A stretch of 64,000 nt of DNA from the NCBI RefSeq assembly GCF_000006445.2, contig NC_006043.2:1-64000 (forward strand), given 5' to 3'. Source of the DNA: Debaryomyces hansenii CBS767. Lineage: Eukaryota > Ascomycota > Pichiomycetes > Serinales > Debaryomycetaceae. Positions 30,389 through 39,377 of the stretch are shown piece after piece. A program made the position numbers and the translations under genes. Numbering within the stretch: the first letter of the stretch is position 1; each line of letters starts with the position of its first letter. The notes beneath the pieces were generated by a model, which did no database searches, had not been told where the DNA came from, and saw nothing but the letters and a program-made list of their open reading frames with translations.

Positions 30389-31498
30389 TCATCCTTTGAA
30401 AGTGTTTTGATCTGATTTACCGTCAGCTTTGTTAGAATAACTTGAGTCTTGAGATTTGGTTTCTGTTAACTCTGATTCACCCATTCGTTGACTCCTAGAT
30501 CCTACATAACCCTTATTTTTACCAAAGATACCTAACTTAATTGAATTCGATGATTTGTTAATAGCGTTTTTTCTCTTCTTCAAAAGATAGTAAAATACCG
30601 CCCCAGCTATTAAAAATATCAGGAAAACAGGGACAACAACTGCAGGAACAATAATCTTAGCTTTATTACTGCTTCCTCCATCATCTTTTTTATCACTACT
30701 ATCATTCTCGTCATTATTATCTGAAGGAACTCGTGATATTTTGGTGTAGGCATCACCCTTCGAAGAAATAAGTCTCACCACCGGTCCAATAGCCGTATCT
30801 TCCTCTTCAGAATCTGTATCGGAAGTTCTAAATGGAGAAAGATATATTTGTGCATAACCATCCATATCTGAATCAATATCAGAAGATTCTATAGTCCAAG
30901 CATAGAAGCCATCTTTATTTTCTAGCCAATCTGAAGTTTCAATTGGGCTGGTACTTTCATTATTAGGAAAAGGCCGAACCTTAATTTTGACTTTACTGAT
31001 TCCTTCAGAATCATTATCAGGGTTGAAATATAGTGGATCCCAAGTTATCCAATATGTTTCATCAACAACGAATTCAGCACCTTCACCTATACAGAATGGA
31101 TTTCCATCAGCTACTCTATCTCCCATACAACGTAGTACGGGAGGAGCCGCTAATGGAGTTGGAAAATTAGTATTTGTTGGGGTTGGTGAAGGACTAGTGG
31201 TCTTCCCATCTTTTACAGTGGGTGTAACTTTATAAGGGACACCTGAGCTATCGAGGGATACCCATGGTGTGGTCTCATCACCAATTGGTGATGCTGAGAC
31301 TGTGGCACCATCAAATGCAAATGGAGTAATGGTAGTATGTTTAGTTCCTGTTATTGTAGTCCATACTTCTTTCTCAAGTGTCGTGGTTTTGGAAGCCCTC
31401 TTTTCTAAATATTTGACCAAATCTTCTTTATGCAAAGGTAGTAAAAGACTTAATACAGTTTCAATCCAAAAGACTAAGAATAAATTAGATAATTTCAT
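30389..31498 (-). CDS. Psg1-like single-pass membrane protein
   Basis: 369 aa with a signal sequence (about 4-20), a dibasic KR at 33-34 that could be a Kex2 site, a lumenal domain, and one transmembrane helix at ~282-306 followed by a short basic cytosolic tail. 'EVWTTITGTKHTTITPFAFDG', 'PWVSLDSSG', 'PVLRC', 'NPFCIGEG' and 'TYWITWDPLYF' resemble yeast YKL077W/Psg1, which helps stabilise the plasma-membrane H+-ATPase Pma1 in the Golgi. Two cysteines (C124, C136) probably pair. I base the call on the remembered order of motifs only. It may be a paralogue with another client. The C-terminus is Ser-rich and open to phosphorylation. Confidence 0.6.
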   Translation of the reverse strand: MKLSNLFLVFWIETVLSLLLPLHKEDLVKYLEKRASKTTTLEKEVWTTITGTKHTTITPFAFDGATVSASPIGDETTPWVSLDSSGVPYKVTPTVKDGKTTSPSPTPTNTNFPTPLAAPPVLRCMGDRVADGNPFCIGEGAEFVVDETYWITWDPLYFNPDNDSEGISKVKIKVRPFPNNESTSPIETSDWLENKDGFYAWTIESSDIDSDMDGYAQIYLSPFRTSDTDSEEEDTAIGPVVRLISSKGDAYTKISRVPSDNNDENDSSDKKDDGGSSNKAKIIVPAVVVPVFLIFLIAGAVFYYLLKKRKNAINKSSNSIKLGIFGKNKGYVGSRSQRMGESELTETKSQDSSYSNKADGKSDQNTFKG

Positions 31499-32151
31499 GA
31501 TTGGATAAATTTATAGGCAGATTTATAATAAGGTTAAATAACAGAAAACCGGGAACTTGAAGCACTATATACACTTTAAGTGATAGACTCAGAGAAATTA
31601 TTTAGTCCCCAATATCATACAGAGGAAAATGAATCGCCTAAAATCTGATATTTGAAAAGGCCGAGAACTTACTTTACCCCATTAAACCCGATAGGTTAAA
31701 TTTGAAAGCTTGAGAGTAAGTACATAATTGCCAAGTACAGGTAGGAATTTCTTTCTTTTCTTTTCTACCGTAATGTGTATTTCTTAAGAGCAACTTACCG
31801 ACTGTTTAAATTTTCGTTACAGGTCATATACCGATGTTCAAGTCTACGATTGGCTTAGGATCGATGCAATAGATAATGCATGCATGATTACAAGGATTTG
31901 CTTTTTATCTACGCGAGACTTGGCTGCAGGACCTTTTTCTTGGAATTATTTTCCGAGATAAATGTGGAGAGGCACACCATAAGGCATGCTTAATCTGATA
32001 ATTTATACGAGTAATAGTAATTCAAGAATATTGTATAGAGGACTAAATGAAAAAAAAGCTTAGATGCAGATACATATATATATATGCATTGTGTTCGGTG
32101 TTTGAATCATTTCCATTCTTTTTAGACTACTGAAAGAATTCTATCTAGAGC
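31499..32151. other. Divergent gene-free spacer
   Basis: 650 bp between two genes for surface or secretory proteins. It includes a short TA run at about 32077-32090. Nothing else recognised. Confidence 0.55.
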
Positions 32152-32877
32152 ATGGTTCGTATTATTCCCTTGATTATAGGTTTGATATCGTCTGCCATTT
32201 GTGTCTCTTCGTCATCTTTTGAATTTGTCCTAAGTTCATTGAATCTCGATTCCGAGATTCAGTTTGATACATATTCTCTACTTAAATACAATGGAGAAGG
32301 CATAGTTGGATTATATGCTGATTGTGATACTTGCTACAATTTTACAGGACTCATTACGGATGAAGGTTATTTTGAAATTACTGAAAGTTCTGAAGGAGTA
32401 TTTGCTAATTCGAGATATTTAAATATTGATCAAACTACTGGTTTGTTCACAGTTAATGAAACTGCAGATACCAATGTGTATGTTATCAGCACCCACCTTT
32501 TATACACAAATAGTCTGGTAGATTACACTATTCTTGAAGTTGAGGAGAATAAAACGTATCATCTTTATTTCCTGGATATAAAGTTTGATGTAGCTGATTT
32601 AGGTAACAGTTTTTCCTCCATATTGAACACGATTTATCCTAATGGTAGCACTTATATTTCTTACAGTCCGACGGATGCCTCTGAGACTGCTTCAATTTCC
32701 AGTATTGACAATGTTTCTCCCTCTACTAAGACTGCATCTGCATCATCAGCAAGTTCGTATACAACTGATCAAAGTTCATCATCAACAGCTGGAGTTTCTT
32801 ATCAGTACAAGAAAGATATTGGAGTATCAGGTTTAGTTACATTAGCTTTTGGTTATGTTCTCATCTATGGTTTCTAA
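32152..32877 (+). CDS. Putative GPI-anchored surface protein
   Basis: 241 aa. Residues 1-20 form a signal peptide. The middle is a beta-rich region with several N-glycosylation sequons ('NFTG', 'NETA', 'NKTY', 'NGST') and a C-x-x-C ('CDTC'). Residues ~180-215 are Ser/Thr-rich. The last ~18 residues are hydrophobic and end 'YVLIYGF', as expected for a GPI-attachment signal. I do not recognise the family. The layout fits the small PGA-type cell-wall proteins of Candida relatives. The frame is intact and the ATG at 32152 is the first in frame. Confidence 0.7.
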   Translation: MVRIIPLIIGLISSAICVSSSSFEFVLSSLNLDSEIQFDTYSLLKYNGEGIVGLYADCDTCYNFTGLITDEGYFEITESSEGVFANSRYLNIDQTTGLFTVNETADTNVYVISTHLLYTNSLVDYTILEVEENKTYHLYFLDIKFDVADLGNSFSSILNTIYPNGSTYISYSPTDASETASISSIDNVSPSTKTASASSASSYTTDQSSSSTAGVSYQYKKDIGVSGLVTLAFGYVLIYGF

Positions 32878-33673
32878 TTCTCACAACTTCATTCCCACAT
32901 TTGTTCCGTAGTTTTATAAATTTTAAAAGGTGAATACTTTACATCTTGAATATACATGTGTTATTTCTTAATACATAACGGAGGGAACAAATGGAGCAGA
33001 AAAACGTGTATTTTATTCAGCTTTGGTATATTTTGGTATATTGATAAATTAACTCCGCTGGGTAAAAGACATAATTCAAATATGAGATTATGTATTAAAT
33101 TATTGAATTATGGTTTTACTTAGCCTTCGACGATTAGAAAAAAATACTCTGTAGTAATTATTTTGTGGCTAGTACTCAGATAATAATTCACAAGCTTGAA
33201 ATATGGTTAGCATTGTAGCCGTTGAGCCATTTAGGTGGAGATAGTGTTGCACCCAAGTATATCTGAATCAATTTTAATATACTTTAATCCTGCATAGTTA
33301 TTAAATTTCAAAAGCATTCTAGGGTATCGCCTAAATCAGTGGGGAAAGAAGGCTTTATTTTTTTGATTCGTTACACAATGTAAGACCTGCAATCCCTACA
33401 TATTCGTATAAAAACGGGTTCAATTACAGAAACAATTTCAAATCTACCAGAAATGTGAAAGAAATCATGGTAAAATCGTAAACCATAATGTTAGGAAATT
33501 TGTGTGTCAAATTGAGGCTTAAATAATATTTTATGCTGAAAGACAAAATAGGTCAGGGAAATCATCAAACAATTTTTATTCTTTACGATTGCGATAAGGA
33601 TTTTCAAATTTTCACAATTACCCAAAAAAAAGGCTCCTGATTATTTATTTTAAAGTCTTACAAACGTTTATTA
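32878..33673. other. Gene-free interval
   Basis: 800 bp before MAG1, AT-rich, with no frame or element I can support. Confidence 0.55.
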
Positions 33674-34576
33674 ATGCCAAACAAAGAAACTAGAAACGTA
33701 CGGTCTTTAAGAAAAAGGGTTAAGAAAGAGTATACAGAAGATGATGATGAGTATTATGAGGAAACCCCGAAAGAAAAGAAGGCAAAGCTCGTCAAAACAT
33801 CTAGCAAAAAGGGTGCGCCGAGCAGTTACTCTGGTGATTCCAAGGAAGTATTGGGCAATAATTCCTTCGAGAAGGCAATAGCACTATTTGAAAAGACAGA
33901 TCCTGCTTTATCAGACTTTATTAAAAGTTGTGACGATCCAAATACATTGATGGATGTTAAGATGAATGCGTATCAAACACTTGTTAAAATAATAATATCA
34001 CAGCAACTATCTACAAGTGCAGCACGTTCAATAATGACAAAATTTATTAAACTTTTTCTTAAAGAAGGCGAGTCAACTGAGCCCGATCATCAATTCAAGG
34101 CACATCCTCATTTTCCAACACCTGAAATTGTTAAAGAAACTTCTCCAGAAAGATTGAGATCAGCAGGTATATCGTTTAGGAAAGCAGGGTATTTGCTTAT
34201 TATTTCGGAAAAGTTTTCAGATAAAAATTATCTATTGAATGATGATAAGAAATTAAATGATATGTCTAATGAAGATATAGCAAGATTGTTGATAGATCTT
34301 AAAGGGATTGGCCCCTGGGCTGTAGACATTTTTCTCTTGCTATATATGAAGAGATCGGATATTTTTCCTATTAGTGATGCAGGCATTAGAAAAGGATTAA
34401 GTATGCTTATACAAAATACACTGGGTAAGAAAGGAAAGAAGTTAAACTATTTATCCATAGAAGAAATGGAAAAATATTCTGAAAATTGGAAACCTTACCG
34501 AAGTGTTGCATCTTGGTATTTAATGAAGGTGTCATCGCCAGAGCGGGTAAAAGGCTATCTTAAGATTAGAGAATAG
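33674..34576 (+). CDS. MAG1: 3-methyladenine DNA glycosylase (Mag1/AlkA-type)
   Basis: 300 aa. A basic/acidic N-terminal ~50 residues ('RSLRKRVKKEY', 'KEKKAKLVKTSSKKG') probably holds the nuclear signal. The rest is the HhH-GPD fold: 'NAYQTLVKIIISQQLSTSAARSIMTKF', then the helix-hairpin-helix 'LKGIGPWAVDIFLLLYM' and 'FPISDAGIRKG', whose Asp is the expected catalytic residue. Relatives usually read FP-DLG-KG. The enzyme excises alkylated purines such as 3-methyladenine and starts base-excision repair. Length is close to the Mag1 norm. An in-frame CTG lies in 'QNTLGKK', a variable loop. It stands alone, convergent with TES1. Confidence 0.92.
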   Translation: MPNKETRNVRSLRKRVKKEYTEDDDEYYEETPKEKKAKLVKTSSKKGAPSSYSGDSKEVLGNNSFEKAIALFEKTDPALSDFIKSCDDPNTLMDVKMNAYQTLVKIIISQQLSTSAARSIMTKFIKLFLKEGESTEPDHQFKAHPHFPTPEIVKETSPERLRSAGISFRKAGYLLIISEKFSDKNYLLNDDKKLNDMSNEDIARLLIDLKGIGPWAVDIFLLLYMKRSDIFPISDAGIRKGLSMLIQNTLGKKGKKLNYLSIEEMEKYSENWKPYRSVASWYLMKVSSPERVKGYLKIRE

Positions 34577-35064
34577 TCTAGTTCTAACACTAACTTGGTA
34601 CACATTGGTAATTATTCACATATAATTATTGTAACGTATAAATGAACTGCAAAAACTTATTGTTTTTTTTATTGATAATGAAATAAAGCTATCTCAAAAT
34701 AGATAGAACCGCGATACAAAATCCAGTATCTTATTATTCCGTTGGTAGTAAAATGCTTTATTTATGATTCTTTTCTACATAATTCTACAATATAGGACGA
34801 GAAACGTTATTATGTTCATTCGAATCTTTATATTAACACGATATCGGTTGACCAAAAGCTCTGTATAAGTCTCATTGATTAATAGTTCTGGCTTCGAAAT
34901 AGATAGTCATGGACCTCAACTTTATTACCATTACATATACCCATAATCAATAAAGTTATAACTTTTCGGATTACAAAGTAACCTTTATCTTTATGTATCA
35001 TATTAGATTAACTTTATGTATAACTTTATAATCATCAGCTACCGTATCTCATTTGCCTGGAGGA
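34577..35064. other. Convergent 3' spacer
   Basis: 490 bp between the stop codons of MAG1 and the thioesterase. AT-rich, no gene seen. Confidence 0.6.
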
Positions 35065-36033
35065 TCATAACTTTGGAATACCAGGAGCATCGGATCCTAG
35101 CAAAGTTTCCTTTGAGATAAAGCTTAAACCCTCTTGTCTAATACTTGCCACCATAGTACCATCTAACGTATATATAAAGCAATTAACCAATACTCGGTTA
35201 TTCACCATCCTATCGTAACTCCAGCTCATAAACATCCATTGAGTAGGATCAAAGTTGACATCATGAAAGTTAACACAATGATCCAATGAAATATTAACAT
35301 CCTTCATCATACCAGGTCCTATTGGATGTCCCAAGGCCCTATAAATTGAAGGTAGATAGAAACTATCCGAAATATAACTTAATAGAAGGAATTTTGATTT
35401 TATTACGTCTTTGGCAACCGTGAGGTCATCATTAACTCGAAAGAACATGCCGAATTCTCTATCAGATAAAGAAACATTTTTATAATTTGGAGGAAGTCTA
35501 GTGTCGAAGAATTCCGGTGGTAAAGCGTGATGAAAAAATTCATGGGTATGCTCTATGTAATTAATGTTATCGATCGTTTTAACGTATTTATCGAAGTAAA
35601 AATTTGGTTTCTTTTGGAAATCCAAAGAAAATTTACCCTCTTCAAGACTTTTATGATCTGAACGAAGTTTATTTCTGTCATTTTTTTTTGAAAATGACAT
35701 CATGTAGACGACGCATAATGCATTCGTCTCAGTTTGATAACATTCGACAGTTCTATTGCAAAAGTTCTTACCATCATTAGTTTTTTTCACTTCATATCTT
35801 ATTACCGATCCATTATTGCCTACTTTCAAAAAGTAAGCATGAAGCGAGTTCGGGGTAAATTCTTCACCTGGTATTGTCTTCCAAGCAGCATACATAGCTT
35901 GAGAAATAAATTCTCCGCCATAAACACTTCTGTTTTGTTCAAGAAACTTCTCCAATGGACGGGCCCCTTCGTAAACAGTATCAGATTTCTCAATTAATTC
36001 AAAACGGTTCTCAATCCTTGTTCCAGGTTTCAT
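35065..36033 (-). CDS. TES1: Peroxisomal acyl-CoA thioesterase
   Basis: 322 aa, a double-hotdog (TesB-like) acyl-CoA thioesterase that splits acyl-CoA into fatty acid and CoA. 'YGGEFISQAMYAAWKTIP' and 'LHAYFLKVG' belong to the first hotdog. 'SLDHCVNFHD', 'DPTQWMFMSW', 'VNCFIYTLDGTMVASIRQEG' belong to the second, with the D and Q expected at the active site (D of LDH, Q of RQEG). The C-terminus is PKL, a near match to the peroxisomal PTS1 signal. It is divergent from the enoyl-CoA isomerase gene across 234 bp, the layout of a co-regulated fatty-acid oxidation pair. Intact, ATG at 36033. Confidence 0.9.
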   Translation of the reverse strand: MKPGTRIENRFELIEKSDTVYEGARPLEKFLEQNRSVYGGEFISQAMYAAWKTIPGEEFTPNSLHAYFLKVGNNGSVIRYEVKKTNDGKNFCNRTVECYQTETNALCVVYMMSFSKKNDRNKLRSDHKSLEEGKFSLDFQKKPNFYFDKYVKTIDNINYIEHTHEFFHHALPPEFFDTRLPPNYKNVSLSDREFGMFFRVNDDLTVAKDVIKSKFLLLSYISDSFYLPSIYRALGHPIGPGMMKDVNISLDHCVNFHDVNFDPTQWMFMSWSYDRMVNNRVLVNCFIYTLDGTMVASIRQEGLSFISKETLLGSDAPGIPKL

Positions 36034-36136
36034 TTCATATCTTATTTTGTTAAGGATCGGTAAATGTCTATAAGACGATCGAGGCTAGTCAGCTATCAAT
36101 TTATATGCCAACGCTTTGGCTCACATAAAATTGAAA

Positions 36137-36142
36137 CCTCGG
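36137..36142. promoter_or_regulatory. CCTCGG fatty-acid response motif
   Basis: A single perfect CCTCGG lies in the 234-bp shared promoter, 104 bp upstream of the thioesterase start and 126 bp upstream of the isomerase start. This is the element used by fungal fatty-acid activators FarA/FarB and Candida Ctf1. Function is inferred from sequence and position. Confidence 0.5.
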
Positions 36143-36267
36143 TTTGTCGGTTAAAGCGATTGCGAATATAATTCTCTCCGCATTTTAAAAAACTATAAAT
36201 TTCGAATATCGAGAAGAAGTTTATTTATTCTTACTAACCTCTTACGGAAGCTTACATTGATTTAATA

Positions 36268-37098
36268 ATGTCGGAAGGTAAAGATATTCTCTATGAGGTC
36301 AGAGAGAAAGTAACAATTATAACTTTGAATAACCCCAAAAAATTGAATTCCTTGGATAAACCTCAATATATCTTATTAGCTAAATTGATGGAGAAGGCTG
36401 ATAAGGAAGAAGGCACGGTATTAACCATTCTTCAATCAACAGGAAGATATTTTAGTGCAGGGGCTCAGCTTGGAGGTAAAGACATGCTTAATTTAGACCC
36501 GTCGGTTTTGTTGAGCCATGAGTATTGGTTAAATGAATTTGTATCGAAAAATGTCTTTTTGACTGATGTATTTCACAACCATACAAAGGTATTAGCTGCT
36601 GCGGTAAACGGTCCTATAATTGGTGTGAGTGCAGCAATGGTAGCATTGTGCGACTTAGTGTATGTTATGGATGAAACCAAAATGCACATCATAACCCCAT
36701 TTACAGCTTTAGGATTAGTTGCAGAAGGAGCTAGTAGTTCCACATTTTTCTTGCGTTTAGGTTGGTCTAAGGCTGCGGAAGCAATAATTTTAGCGAAACC
36801 AATACCAGGTACAGAATTGAATAAGTTAGGATTCATTAACAAATCGTATCATGAGACCAATTTTGACTCTGTAGAACAATTTAATCAGAAGGTTCACGAT
36901 GATTTAGTTTCTCAATTCAGTGGTTTGTATGAGCCATCCATATTAGCTAACAAACAGTTGTTAAAGGCCAATAGAGACCAATTGATTAATAGTGCTAGTT
37001 CTAGAGAAGTAATCAAAACTTTCAATAATTTTGTGCAGGGAATTCCTCAACTGAGGTTCATGGAAAAAATGCAACAAGCTAGAGAGAACAAAATGTAA
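36268..37098 (+). CDS. ECI1: Peroxisomal delta3,delta2-enoyl-CoA isomerase
   Basis: 276 aa of the crotonase fold. 'KLNSLDKPQY', 'GRYFSAGAQLGG' and 'NGPIIGVSAAMVALCDL' form the oxyanion-hole regions. 'LGLVAEGASS' places a glutamate (E153) where yeast Eci1 has its catalytic base. The enzyme moves 3-enoyl-CoA double bonds to position 2 so unsaturated fatty acids can enter beta-oxidation. The C-terminus NKM is a weak PTS1-like tripeptide. One CTG is used in 276 codons, near the end, in line with CTG avoidance. It pairs divergently with the thioesterase. It could also be a close Dci1-like paralogue. Confidence 0.88.
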   Translation: MSEGKDILYEVREKVTIITLNNPKKLNSLDKPQYILLAKLMEKADKEEGTVLTILQSTGRYFSAGAQLGGKDMLNLDPSVLLSHEYWLNEFVSKNVFLTDVFHNHTKVLAAAVNGPIIGVSAAMVALCDLVYVMDETKMHIITPFTALGLVAEGASSSTFFLRLGWSKAAEAIILAKPIPGTELNKLGFINKSYHETNFDSVEQFNQKVHDDLVSQFSGLYEPSILANKQLLKANRDQLINSASSREVIKTFNNFVQGIPQLRFMEKMQQARENKM

Positions 37099-38480
37099 AA
37101 ATACTTCAAGCAATGAAGTGGATCGCGATTGCAATATTGATCGTGTCAAAGGGCTAACTTCGAGCTTTTGAAAGAGTATACCAGTTGTCAGTTATCACTG
37201 AAAATCTCTCGGACATTAATTTATAAACTATAATATATGACACTATTATTTGGTCTTGTTAAAATTAATTCTAAATCAGAATCTCTAATTTCTTGTTCAA
37301 GTTAGATTCAGTAAAGTCAGGTGTAACTTGTATTTAATCCCTTGATCAATCAAAAACGGCAGAGATCAGAAGTGATAAGTTCAGATCAGATTGTCGTGAC
37401 AACTTGATAGTACTCTTAAAATAATCGAAATAGTTTCGTAAATGTTTTTTTTGAAGTATTTGGCTATTTATTTCAAAAAACATAGCTAAGAAACTAATTA
37501 AAGTGCTCAAAATTCCCGATCACTCAAGTAAGATCTATTCTTTTTTTCATTTATACGTACAAAAATAGACATTACCAGATACAGATATGTTATTTACTGG
37601 GTGTATATAGGGATAACTGGGAAACTTTGAATCAGGTGGAAATATGGAAGGGAACTTGAGAAAGCAAAGAATAGAACGAACAATTTTAATATTTGAGAAG
37701 AGAAGATCAGATTTCGAACATTTTTTTTATTGTTCACAAGCCTTCGTACTAAATGTGATTAAATGATAAGGTGAATAGCGATCTAAAGAGATTATGTATC
37801 TTATTTATATGCTTAATTCTGCATTATGTCACAGGTTATAGTTTCTACGGGAGATCAAGTGGTGGATCAGTAAGGATTGTGTAGGATAATACTACTATTG
37901 AAATTGATACCGTGTCAAATTAGCCAAGTGCTTAATTATTCCATTAAGAGTCCCAGAAATACAAATTTCATAAATTCATAAAGCTCTATGTAAGTCAACA
38001 GCCGGTAAGCATTCATCAGGTAAAACATTTTACAGGCTTTGGCTAAAGAAACTTTTTGTTTTTGACCGCCCATTAAAGAGTTTTAATATATAACGGTATA
38101 TTTGATCGAATAATGAAACTACACAATTCCATAATTGATTATCGGTTTTGGTTATGCCCGTGTTTATATTAATTGAATTTGAAGTATTTGAATAAGCCAT
38201 AGTGAAAATGATGGTGCAAAATTAAGATGTCACATTTAATTCATACAAAAAAAATAGGCAAAGGTTTCCTGAAACTAGCATTATGAGGCTTTCCTGATAG
38301 CAATAGGTCCATATGCCATTACACACCTTGGTGCACTCAATCCTAGCCATTGCTTTTGAGTTCGTAGAAATTTCTACACTCCGATTACTCAAATAATAGA
38401 ATAATTTTATTAAACATCGACAACTACATTGACATTTGAAATAAAAAAACATTGATTAGAAACTATTGATAATACTACGT
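37099..38480. other. Long gene-free interval
   Basis: 1.4 kb between ECI1 and the 3' end of the repeat-protein gene. A 76-codon minus frame at 38222-38452 has an ATG but no recognisable domain, and I do not call it. No RNA gene seen. Confidence 0.55.
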
Positions 38481-39377
38481 TTAGATTTGAAAATTGGACC
38501 TTTTCATAGCAATAGGAGGTTTATAAAAATGTTCCTTACCATCTTGATCCTTCCAGTGCTCCTTACCTTCATGATCCTTCCAGTGTTTCTTGCCATCTTT
38601 GTCATTCCAGCAGTCGTTACCATCGTGATCTTTCCAGTGTTCTTTACCATCCTTATCATTCCAGTGCTCCTTACCTTCATGATCCTTCCAGTGTTTCTTG
38701 CCTTCATGATCCTTCCAGTGCTCCTTACCTTCATGATCCTTCCAGTGCTTCTTGCCATCTTTGTCATTCCAGCAGTCGTTACCTTCATGATCTTTCCAGT
38801 GTTCTTTACCATCCTTATCATTCCAGTGCTCCTTACCTTCATGATCTTTCCAGTGCTTCTTGCCATCTTTGTCATTCCAGCAGTCGTTACCATCGTGATC
38901 TTTCCAGTGTTCTTTACCATCGTGATCCTTCCAGTGTTCCTTACCTTCATGATCTTTCCAGTGTTTCTTGCCTTCATGATCCTTCCAGTGCTTCTTGCCA
39001 TCTTTGTCATTCCAGCAGTCGTTACCATCGCGATCTTTCCAGTGTTCTTTACCATCATTATCATTCCAGTGCTCCTTACCTTCATGATCTTTCCAGTGCT
39101 TCTTGCCATCTTTGTCATTCCAGCAGTCGTTACCATCGTGATCTTTCCAGTGTTCTTTACCATCATTATCATTCCAGTGCTGTTTACCTTCGTGATCCTT
39201 CCAGTTTTTTTTGCCCGACCATGGCATATGATCGGACAAAAAGTCCTTTAATCCAAAAGATCTTGAATCAAGCTGTTTCTTGACCACAATCTCCGCTTGG
39301 CTTTCAGTAATGGTGTTGGCATTTTGACTAGTAGCTAATGCAGCTAAACTGATTAAAATCACAGTGTCAAATTTCAT
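38481..39377 (-). CDS. Secreted 25-unit W/D/H/G repeat protein
   Basis: 298 aa. Residues 1-17 are a signal peptide. After a ~40-residue leader come 25 tandem nine-residue units (about 59-283) of consensus W-[KN]-D-[HKN]-[ED]-G-[KN]-[EKD]-[HC]. Five units (3, 7, 12, 16, 22) end in Asn-Asp-Cys instead of a His unit end, spacing the cysteines 4, 5, 4 and 6 units apart. A short tail 'FYKPPIAMKRSNFQI' ends the protein, with no GPI signal. The DxDG-like turns and the regular His/Cys suggest metal binding or a cross-linked solenoid, but I know no family for it. The DNA repeat is 27 bp, so copy number probably varies between strains. A 2.3-kb gene-free region lies upstream. Confidence 0.85.
   Translation of the reverse strand: MKFDTVILISLAALATSQNANTITESQAEIVVKKQLDSRSFGLKDFLSDHMPWSGKKNWKDHEGKQHWNDNDGKEHWKDHDGNDCWNDKDGKKHWKDHEGKEHWNDNDGKEHWKDRDGNDCWNDKDGKKHWKDHEGKKHWKDHEGKEHWKDHDGKEHWKDHDGNDCWNDKDGKKHWKDHEGKEHWNDKDGKEHWKDHEGNDCWNDKDGKKHWKDHEGKEHWKDHEGKKHWKDHEGKEHWNDKDGKEHWKDHDGNDCWNDKDGKKHWKDHEGKEHWKDQDGKEHFYKPPIAMKRSNFQI
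38498..39203. repeat. 27-bp coding tandem repeat, about 25 copies
   Basis: DNA array beneath the nine-residue units. Units are nearly identical and arranged in higher-order blocks of four to six. Because the unit is a multiple of three, other frames on both strands stay open; they are shadows. Confidence 0.9.

Noticed and set aside
38222..38452. 76-aa Cys-rich minus-strand frame
   Set aside because: It has an ATG but no signal peptide, domain or supporting context. Length is within chance for AT-rich intergenic DNA.
38466..39251. Long hydrophobic repeat frame on the + strand over the repeat-protein gene
   Set aside because: It is the antisense shadow of a 27-bp tandem repeat whose length keeps every frame open. 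The opposite strand has a signal peptide and sensible composition.
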